From NCBI GenBank assembly GCA_024734495.1, contig JALMQS010000061.1, forward strand, positions 8,164,286-8,228,285: a stretch of 64,000 nt of DNA, written 5' to 3'. The notes beneath the pieces were generated by a model. That model had not been told where the DNA came from, made no database searches, and worked only from the letters and a program-made list of their open reading frames with translations. Numbering within the stretch: position 1 is the stretch's first letter; every line of letters begins with the position of its first letter. The DNA is from Forficula auricularia (taxonomy: Eukaryota; Arthropoda; Insecta; Dermaptera; Forficulidae). Shown here in pieces: positions 56,358 to 64,000 of this stretch. Both the position numbers and the translations under genes were made by a program.

Positions 56358-56398
56358 ATAGACTGATGAAGAGGAAAAGCCCTCGAAACTATAGTCTA
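56358..56398 (+). ncRNA. Hammerhead ribozyme motif
   Basis: Plus strand: CTGATGA, shortened stem II (GAGG with CCTC), GAA, palindromic ACTATAGT, C. It is the inverted partner of 56239-56283. Confidence 0.66.
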
Positions 56399-56580
56399 AA
56401 TAAATAAAATTTATAATTCCAGCAGAAGATCACACTCTTTTATTGTCTCCTTCAATATATAAAAATTCTGCTACTCTCGGCAAAAACTTTCAATTTAATA
56501 GACGGTACTATTACGCATTATTTCTGGTTGGGTCAAGTCCATACTCAAAAATGTGTCAACAGCTCTTGGACTATTATATG

Positions 56581-57094
56581 TTCAATACCATTCTAAATAA
56601 TAATTTAATTTAATTATTTATAATTTAGATTACAATTATTTAGGATCAATGGTATATTTTTGAGACTATTATTATTATTTTTTTATTGATATACCTATTT
56701 GTCTTTATCGAGTCCACTAAAATAGTGAAGAACTTGTTAGATTTATGGGCTTCATCCATGTGACCCAAATAATAATTTTTTTTATATCAAAATAGAAAAT
56801 AAATAACGCAAAAATCGAAACGATACTACCAAAATAATCGATTTTAAATTTGATATCTCGAAAACTAATCGAGTTAAGTATCAAAATCATATTATACATA
56901 ATAATATATGGGTGCATTTGAATGAATGATGAACATGAAAGCTAATAAATATTTATATATTATTAAAATTCGTGGAACTATACTTTATTATTATATTATA
57001 ATGATTAAAACAAATCACCAATAATCAGTGCAGGATTTAGGAAATTTTTTACAGATGGCAAAATAATATCTTGACCCTCACAAAATGCTTTTTT
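56581..57094. other. No recognised feature
   Basis: A+T-rich; the open frames here lack recognisable similarity. Confidence 0.4.
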
Positions 57095-57250
57095 TACTAA
57101 CATGAATTTAGGTCATTTATAAAAGATTTTAATAGATATGTTTATTTTGCATGTAGGAGGGTTCTACTCCCGAGGGGACAAGACCCTCCTACATGCAATA
57201 TAAACATATCTATTAAAATCTTTGATAAATGACCTAAATTCATGTTCGTA
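57095..57250. repeat. Short near-perfect palindrome
   Basis: Arms of about 70 bp (ACATGAATTTAGGTCATT and its complement) meet around CCCGAGGGG near 57172. It has no tail and no duplication, and would form a long hairpin. Confidence 0.6.
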
Positions 57251-58227
57251 AAATTAATTGATTATATATCACAAGTTGATTTTGAGAAACAATTCAATCT
57301 TTCTTTCTCAAATAGATACTCTTTTCAATACATGCTTTTTTTAATTTTGAACATTATATTATATTTGATTTAATTGGATACATACAATAAAATAAATTTA
57401 CATTTTATACAAAACCATTGTATATTTTTGCAATAAATTGAGCTATAATAAATTACCATTTTGAGTTCAGATAATTTTTTCTTTGAAAACAAATAGACTA
57501 GGTCTTCAATTTTGTTAATTGACAACGTGGATTCAAAAATAAACCACTGGCGTAAATTAACGCCTCTATGGTGAGGGCGAATTCAAGTTTTCCCCCTGGC
57601 GCAGTTTTCCTTCCCATAGCTCTACTCCTACATAATCATTATATTAATACTAGCTGAATACGTGCAGCATTGCCCAGTATTTATTTATCGCAAACTTATA
57701 TACCGGGTGAGTTTTTTATCTTGAGACAGTCTTATAATTCAAAAACAGTGCCTTATATGGAAAAAAGTTTCAAATAAAAGTTTATTTATATCGAGGGGGA
57801 AACTAAACTACGCTATTGTTTGTCGACCTAGAACAAGCTTTCAAGAGCTATTTCAAAATCAAGTTCTTGTTTTTTAAATGGAAACCTATATATTTCTTTA
57901 CAGATCCTTAATTAAAAAAACAGTACAACTTTCATAAGAACTATTTTTTATATGACATCAAATAAACTAAATATTAAATCAATTAGATCTCATAAAAAAA
58001 TTTCTAATAATAATTTTTTAACAATTATTCAACTAATAATGATCAAATATTTAGTTATTAAATCGAAAAGTCACAACAATGAAAATAAGAGTTTATAATT
58101 ACTTAATGGAACTAGGAACTACTTAAAATTCTTGAGCTTAAAAAAGTTTATTTCTCCTGTTAATCCAGTAGATATAGTTATATTGTATTTCCATAATAAA
58201 AATGGAGCATTTTTTGTTAAAGACAAA

Positions 58228-58790
58228 ATTGAAATGGTCTTTATTTATGGTGAATGTTGAAGAAGCAAGGGCGGATCCAGGGGTGGCGACCGCCCCCCCC
58301 CCCCCCATAGAGGCCCGTACCTGGCGGGAGTGCAACACGTGCGTCGCACTCAGAGGCCAAAAAACGGCGGCCAAATCGACAGGGAATTTATAACAATTTT
58401 TTTTTATTTTAATGAACTTAAAATATGAGATATGAAATTTGTAAAAAAATTTGAAAAAAAAAATATTTTTTTAAAAAATTTTAAAATTGAAAATAAAGTT
58501 CTATGTGTGTGTGTGGGGGGGCGTCTCTGACCCCCCCCCCTCTTGGACAATTCGATCGCGACACACTTTCGAGATAAAAAGTAGATCTTATATACATCGG
58601 ACACCTTCTATACTATCTCCCCCCCCCCCCATAAAAAATTCCTGGATCCGCCCTTGGGAAGAAGTGTTATGGGGCTGCCATTGAAATGGATGCCGAGCGT
58701 TTTCCTGATAGAAATACACCCTCACAAGCTTCATTTTATCGTGTTAGAAACAGAAACAAAAACAAGAAATATAAAGGCTACGAATAAACT
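58228..58790 (+). pseudogene. DUF4817-like HTH fragment of a DNA transposon
   Basis: Reading across the hAT insertion (58266-58656), the pieces EMVFIYGEC and YGAAIEMDAERFPDRNTPSQ, then ASFYRV, resemble the DUF4817 HTH domain found in insect transposon proteins. A stop follows GEC, and a frame change separates the two pieces. Only about 45 residues are recognisable and there is no catalytic domain. Assignment is from family pattern and moderately sure. Confidence 0.55.
58266..58656. mobile_element. hAT-type mini-element, second copy
   Basis: Same ends CAAGGGCGGATCCAGG/CCTGGATCCGCCCTTG, flanked by TGAAGAAG (58258-58265) and GGAAGAAG (58657-58664). It is inserted within the DUF4817-like pseudogene. 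It contains C runs and a T-rich centre, without coding sequence. Confidence 0.82.
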
Positions 58791-59641
58791 GAGCCAGGCC
58801 AAAATAACGAAATTGGAACTGGAATTCATCCAGAAGACTTGGGATACACTCTGGAAAGTCTCAGAACAGTGTCGCAAAATTATTGAATTATTAATTATTA
58901 TTAAATTATTTATTTAATAATTAAATATTTGATCATTATTTTTTGATAATTAAGTTGAATAATTGTTAAAAATAATTATTATAAATTTTTTTTTGAGATC
59001 TAATTGATTTAATATTTTGTTTATTTGATATCGGATAAAAAAATAGTTCTTATGAAAGTTGTTCAGTTTTTTTTGAAGATTAAGGATCTGTAAAGAAATA
59101 TATATGTTTCCATTTAAAAAACAGAACTTGACCTTGAAATACCCTTGAAAGCTTGTTCTAGGTCGACAAACAATAGCGTAGTTTAGTTTCCCCCTTGAAA
59201 TAAATAAACTTTTATTTGAAACTTTTTTTTCATATAATGCACTGTTTTTGAGTTATAAGACTGTCTCAAGATAAAAAACTCACCCGGTATAAAGGAAAAA
59301 GAATCAAATCTATCTATAGGGTATTTAGGTGTAGCAGCTCTCTCTCCTAGAAGATTCTACAGAGCTCTTTTTATTTCTGTAAATTTCCAGGTTCTACAGA
59401 CTTCAATTCGACTAAACTTGGGTTTTAAATCATCAAGGTGTGTCTTACCCCCCCCCCCCCCCCAATATTTTTTTTCAGACAGTATCGTGTTTGGTTGAAA
59501 TTTGAAAGAGTACTTGTGGATTCGGCTATTGAAAGACAAGGTTATATGCATATAGGTGGTAAGTACATAAATAAAATAAGAAGGAAAAAAGAGACAAAAC
59601 CGTAAATAGATCAAATACAAACGGGACACATTTCTCTAGGA

Positions 59642-60089
59642 CAGTGCTTCCGAACCTTTTCATCCCACGGGGCCCCCTAAATATGAAAAAATAATCCGCG
59701 GACCCTCCCTCCCAAAAAAAAACAAACATTTTAGTCTTCAAGATTTTTATTTCGCATGTTTATATTTTATCACAAAGAATAGTAACTTACTTACAAAAAG
59801 TTTTTAAAAATAAAATAAGAAAAACTATACATAGCATGAAGCTCACAAAACAATTTAATGAGATGGTTGCGGTTGCACGTTTTTCCACAACAAATCAATA
59901 TCTGGTTCAATTGCAGAAGCGCTAACTCACAAGGAATCTTCCAAAGTCTCCATGGAAAGGCATGATCTATGCTTATTTTATTATTAAAAGTAATCACTAA
60001 AATGCTGTTTCAGATAGGTATTAGGATTAGCAAGGCTTCTTTTGCAATAGAGATGGACATTCTTGCGGACCCCAGGTTGGGAAGCACTG
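59642..60089. mobile_element. hAT (Charlie-like ends) mini-element
   Basis: Ends CAGTGCTTCCGAACCTTTT and GGTTGGGAAGCACTG, flanked by CTCTAGGA (59634-59641) and CTCTAGAG (60090-60097). No transposase is recognisable; short open frames inside look like chance. Confidence 0.75.
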
Positions 60090-60454
60090 CTCTAGAGGGT
60101 AAACTTCATACTTTTTCACGATCAGTGCACCAAATTTTCAGTAAAAGTTCCGCGGTGTACATATCTCTCAAAATGTAGAAAATAACAACTTCAGTATATT
60201 TACAATTTGCGTGATTCCGCTTAATTATCTAATCATTAGATTAGTTTCTACTGATTTTTTATTTATTTATTTTGAATATGTAACATTTTTTTAGTAAAGT
60301 AACCACATCGCCGCGGTGCATAGTGGAGAAGATCCCTGCACTAGGGGATAATCCCTTTTTTACAAACTTATGGTCTCATGACCAGTCAGATTTAATTGGA
60401 TCTGTCTCAGTTCAGTCAAATCTGATCGTATGTAACCCAGGGGGGGGTCATGAC

Positions 60455-61271
60455 TATAGGGTTGCCAGGCGTCTGGTTTGAAAGAAATTTCGCGTAATAT
60501 ATCAGGCGCTTGGGCCGACAACCAACACAACAAATAGGATTGTTGGTAGGTAGATAACTGCTGGTCAATATCTCCATGGAAGCAGCAAACTCCACCTGAA
60601 CATATTTACGAAGAACTGGCTGCTTGAAGGCAAGTCCATTCAGGGTCGTATTTATAAATAGGCTAAGTAGGCTGCAGCCTAGAGCGGCAAATTTTCAGGG
60701 GCAACAGTTTGGCAATTTATTAAAAAGTTAAAATTAACTATTTCAAACGTTAATAATATTTTCCGTACGAATTTAAGAATACATGTTACTTAAAAATATG
60801 TTTTAGTACATAGCCTACTTTCTAAAACTATAACACCAATGAACTCTATCCTTTTGTTGTATAAAACAAATGTATTAAGCAAATAAATGAACTATCGAGG
60901 GGGCAGAAAATGGACTTTAGTCGCCATACTGAAATTTTTTCAAAAAAAGAATCAGCAGTTTGTAGTATATTGTAGGCTTTTGCGGAAAGAATTTTTAGCG
61001 TTATGGGAAATAGAAATAGACTGACCAAAGAAATGGTCTCGCCGTAAACACTGTAAAAAGTGAATTGTGTGCGTTTTCTTCAATCTAACTGCTAGTTGCA
61101 CTGAATTCAAAAGATGCCATCTCATGCAATAAACCTTTGTTAAAAGCAGTGTCATCGAATGAATGCTAAATATATAAAAAAGTAGATTATAAGCTTTTTT
61201 GTCATTTTCAGTAATATTTATAAACCAGTAGAAAAAGTCCGTTTTTTTCTCAAACACATATGGCAACCCTA
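60455..61271. mobile_element. Inverted-repeat element with 8-bp palindromic duplication GTCATGAC
   Basis: Ends TATAGGGTTGCCAG and TGGCAACCCTA, flanked by GTCATGAC on both sides (60447-60454, 61272-61279), hAT-like. An inner segment near 60650 starts CAGGGTCGTATTTATAAATAGG-like sequence reminiscent of another hAT end. The 104-codon minus frame at 60952-61266 is not recognisable. Confidence 0.72.
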
Positions 61272-61503
61272 GTCATGACACTCCCCCCCCTAAATGGTTT
61301 CCAAAAAAAAATTACAATACTTGACCATACCCTGTCTGGTAAAGAAAAAAGTTTTAATTTTGTAAGATCAAATTCGTTCGATTAGTATTTCCTGAGAATA
61401 GCGTGTTCAAACATACGTATAAACTCTCCAGCATTATTATAGTAATATGATATATATGATTAATTTCATTATAAGCTATATAAATATGAAGAATTAAATT
61501 ATA

Positions 61504-63042
61504 GCCCAGTAAATAGAGGATCCAAAAGTGGTTCAGTTTACATTAATTGCGGGAAAAGATTTTTTCTAGGATCGTTTGGTATGGTGTGGGTATGCCAAAT
61601 CTAAGTTTGCGACCTCGAAAGTGTGGGGGACAACTTTTGGTGGCCCAAAAACCTCGAAATTTTCGGATTTTTTCCAATTTTTTGCTTATAACTCGAAAAC
61701 GGTCCTTATTTTGTAAATAATCTTCCTATAGTAAATTAAAGAGGACAAAACTTCGCGTCGATTAAAAAAAAAATAGAAAATTGGTCCAGTAATTCTATTT
61801 TTTATGTTGATCCAAAAAACAGCCCCCCGTATCACTTTTCATTACCTATCCCAAAAACTTGCACTGTTTTCAATTTTTCCCCATTTTGACCATGAAGGAG
61901 CACGTTTTCGACAAAGACCACTCTATACATTTTCAAACTAGATTAAATTTGCTACAATTTAAACAAAGTTTCATCTTAATTGGATAATGGCAATCCGTAC
62001 CGCAATGTTGAAGTTCTGAAAAAAATGCAATTTTTTGCAAAAAATTGCAGTTTTTCCTTCATAAAATGAAAACCGCTAATCTTGAAAACTTGATTCTTAT
62101 CTCATTCTGTAGAAAATCTTGTTAACTCTAACGTTTACTTAGGCCACTTTTTTGTTAAAACTTAGATTTATAGATATCCAGCATTTTCCATAACGCTTTT
62201 GAGGATTCAGATCATATCCTGTCCGGGAAATGCAGGATATCTATAAATCTAAGAGTTTTATCAAAAAAGTGGTCCAAGTAAATAAAATTTCCTAGAGAAT
62301 GAGATAAAAATCAAGTTTCTTGGATGAGTGGTTTTTATTTTATGAAGGAAAAACTGCGATTTTTTGAAACAATGGATCATCTTCTGTCATGTTAAATGTA
62401 GGATATCTATAAATCTAAAGAGTTTTATAAAAAAAAGATCTAAATAAACGATCAAGTCAACAAAATTTCCTAGACTATGAGATAGGAATCAATTTTCTAG
62501 GATGAGTGCTTTTCATTTTATGAAGGAAAAATTGCGATTTTTCACAAAAAATTACATTTTTTTCTAAACTTCAACCTCATTGCTTCACAGGTTACCATTA
62601 TCCAATTAAGATGAAACTTTGTTTAGATTGTAGCATATTTAATCTAGTTTAAAAATGTATAGAGTGAACTTTGTCGAAAACGTGCTCCTTCATGTCAAAA
62701 TGGGAAAAATCGAAAAAAGTGCCAGTTTTTGTGATATTCAAAAGTTGTTTTTTGGATCCCATTAAAAATCGAACTACTGGACTAATTTTCTATTTTTTCT
62801 TTTAATCAACGCGAAATTTTGTCCTCTTTAATTTACTATAGAAGGGTAATTTACAAAATATGACTGTTTTCGAGTTATAAGTGATGAACTGGAAAAAGTC
62901 CGAAAATTTTGAGGTTTTCCGGCCACCAAAAGTTGTCCCCATACTTTCGAGGTAGCAAATTTAGACCCATACCATACCAAAAGATCCTAGAAAAAAATCT
63001 TTCCCACAATTAATGTAAGCTGAAACCCCCTATTTACTGGCC
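61504..63042. mobile_element. Large fold-back element, arms over 500 bp
   Basis: Ends GCCCAGTAAATAG and CTATTTACTGGCC between TA dinucleotides. The arms run about 61504-62060 and 62500-63042. The centre holds three copies of a GATATCTATAAATCTAA segment, two direct (62233, 62403) and one inverted (about 62160). No coding frame. A related smaller palindrome lies at 1655-2115. Confidence 0.7.
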
Positions 63043-64000
63043 TATTAGGGAACTATAGTCTTAAGTATTTTATATGTTATACAAATAATAAGTAGCCCTG
63101 TCCCTTTTCCCCTTCTCCATGCGCTTTTATTATGCTTATTTTTAATTTTTCAGAGAATAAAAATCGGCTCTAAAAACTACTTTTTTGAAGCTCATAATTT
63201 TAAAATTTTCCGGGGTGAGGGGAGGGGATGGAGGGATGGCAGCCCTCAGGTACATAACCCCCCACCCAAATGAAAGTCTGGAGCCACCAATGGTGTAACC
63301 TCTTTTATGTTATGTTTGGATATCAGCGATATCAGCTTTTCTAGTTCTGTCGAATCAGCATTATATCATTATTATTTTTATTTAATCAACGTCAAGAATA
63401 AAATTAATTGTTTTCAAAGAAGCGAATGTTTTTTCAAAGTGTCCTCCATTAGACTTTAGAACTCTAATAAAAATTATTTGTCAAATCACTATATATTCAA
63501 ATTCTTATATCTTATTGTTGCGTGTTTAAAGCCGTAATTTTAGATATAAATAATGTTTCTCAAAGAATATTATTAAACTTATTGTTTAGACATTATGGTA
63601 GGCCTGTATATCTTATAAACAAGATTAATCATCAAAATATTACAGGTAACTATTATTTTTAATATTAAATATTAATTATATTTTATTTACTAATTATTTT
63701 ATAAAATTTTGATGTCATTTTATTTAGTGAATTTACATTTATCAAATCAAAAAGAATTTCAAATGTTCGCCACACTCACACCCACCTTTCTAACATGTCA
63801 ATATAGTGATCTGCCAAGTTCAGGTGTACCGTGCCAATAATTGCTTGAACATAATGATGAATACCAAAAATACTAATTTATATATTCACTGATTAATTTT
63901 ATGTATAGGTAAATATATTATTATTTATAACATGTAAATAAGAGTAGTTTTTGGAGACTGGCTGATAAGTGAATTGGGTGGATATTGATGGGACAGTCCA
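63043..64000. other. No recognised gene
   Basis: A G-rich patch (63213-63240) and C run (63259-63268) near CTGGAGCCACCAATGG look like the edge of an old DNA element. The rest is A+T-rich without a supported gene. Confidence 0.35.

Larger units (their letters stand above)
56177..56497. mobile_element. Head-to-head hammerhead mini-element inserted in a palindrome
   Basis: A 321-bp insertion flanked by ATAGAC (56171-56176 and 56498-56503). It interrupts the right arm of the larger inverted repeat 55818-56580, whose left arm (around 55890-55905) has the same sequence uninterrupted. Two inverted arms each carry a hammerhead, and the usual CTCGGCAAAAAC tail ends the right side. There is no open frame. 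Confidence 0.78.
55818..56580. repeat. Inverted repeat carrying a hammerhead mini-element
   Basis: The left arm (TAGTCCAAGAGCTG at 55822 through GGCCAGTCTGGCTGG at 55911) is mirrored on the right from CCAGCCAGACTGGCC (56139) to CAGCTCTTGGACTA (about 56573). The right arm is split by 56177-56497. Confidence 0.7.
57701..59289 (+). mobile_element. TACCGGGTGAG inverted-repeat element with DUF4817-like pseudogene
   Basis: About 330-bp inverted ends between TA dinucleotides (57699-57700, 59290-59291), consistent with a Tc1/mariner-type target. The interior encodes a broken HTH protein and is split by the hAT mini-element 58266-58656. A third, one-ended copy lies at 9163-9345. Confidence 0.78.

Noticed and set aside
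60952..61266. 104-codon minus-strand frame as a gene
   Set aside because: It lies inside an inverted-repeat element and has no recognisable domain; A+T-rich chance frame likely.

Overview
The window is an A+T-rich, repeat-saturated stretch of eukaryotic (animal, most likely insect or other arthropod) nuclear DNA. It has spliced introns, Penelope-like, RTE-type, hAT, mariner/Tc1, Harbinger-like and Helitron-like repeats, and a long satellite array that ends in a 100-N assembly gap. The species cannot be named from sequence alone.

One host gene is supported. It is a complete, spliced GTF2H1/Tfb1 (p62 core subunit of TFIIH) on the + strand, with coding exons from 31378 to 51606: nine exons, about 583 codons, a PH domain and two BSD domains. 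Its introns hold most of the transposons between 31.5 and 51.5 kb. Two of its splice sites are non-canonical as assembled: the exon 1 donor and the intron 3 acceptor.

Layout: 0.5-3.4 kb, Helitron-like and fold-back repeats. 3.4-6.8 kb, a Penelope-like element made of two head-to-head copies (one with RT plus GIY-YIG endonuclease, one 5'-truncated). 6.9-15 kb, Helitron-like copies with G-rich segments, RTE-type and Tc1 fragments. 16.4-26.1 kb, about 27 copies of a 359-bp satellite, then the gap. 26.2-31.3 kb, repeat fragments. 31.3-51.8 kb, GTF2H1. 52-63 kb, non-autonomous elements, many with intact target-site duplications.

The most interesting signal is a set of about ten hammerhead-ribozyme motifs with an intact core (CTGANGA, hairpin II, GAA) and a loop-less palindromic stem III (ATATAT, ACTATAGT or ACGT). 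They lie in Penelope-like DNA of several families, plus degenerate relatives. Many belong to short head-to-head palindromes with a one-sided tail of about 40 bp and 6-14-bp target-site duplications. They look like coding-less derivatives mobilised by Penelope-like machinery. Two insertions can be checked against an uninterrupted paralogous site inside this same window.
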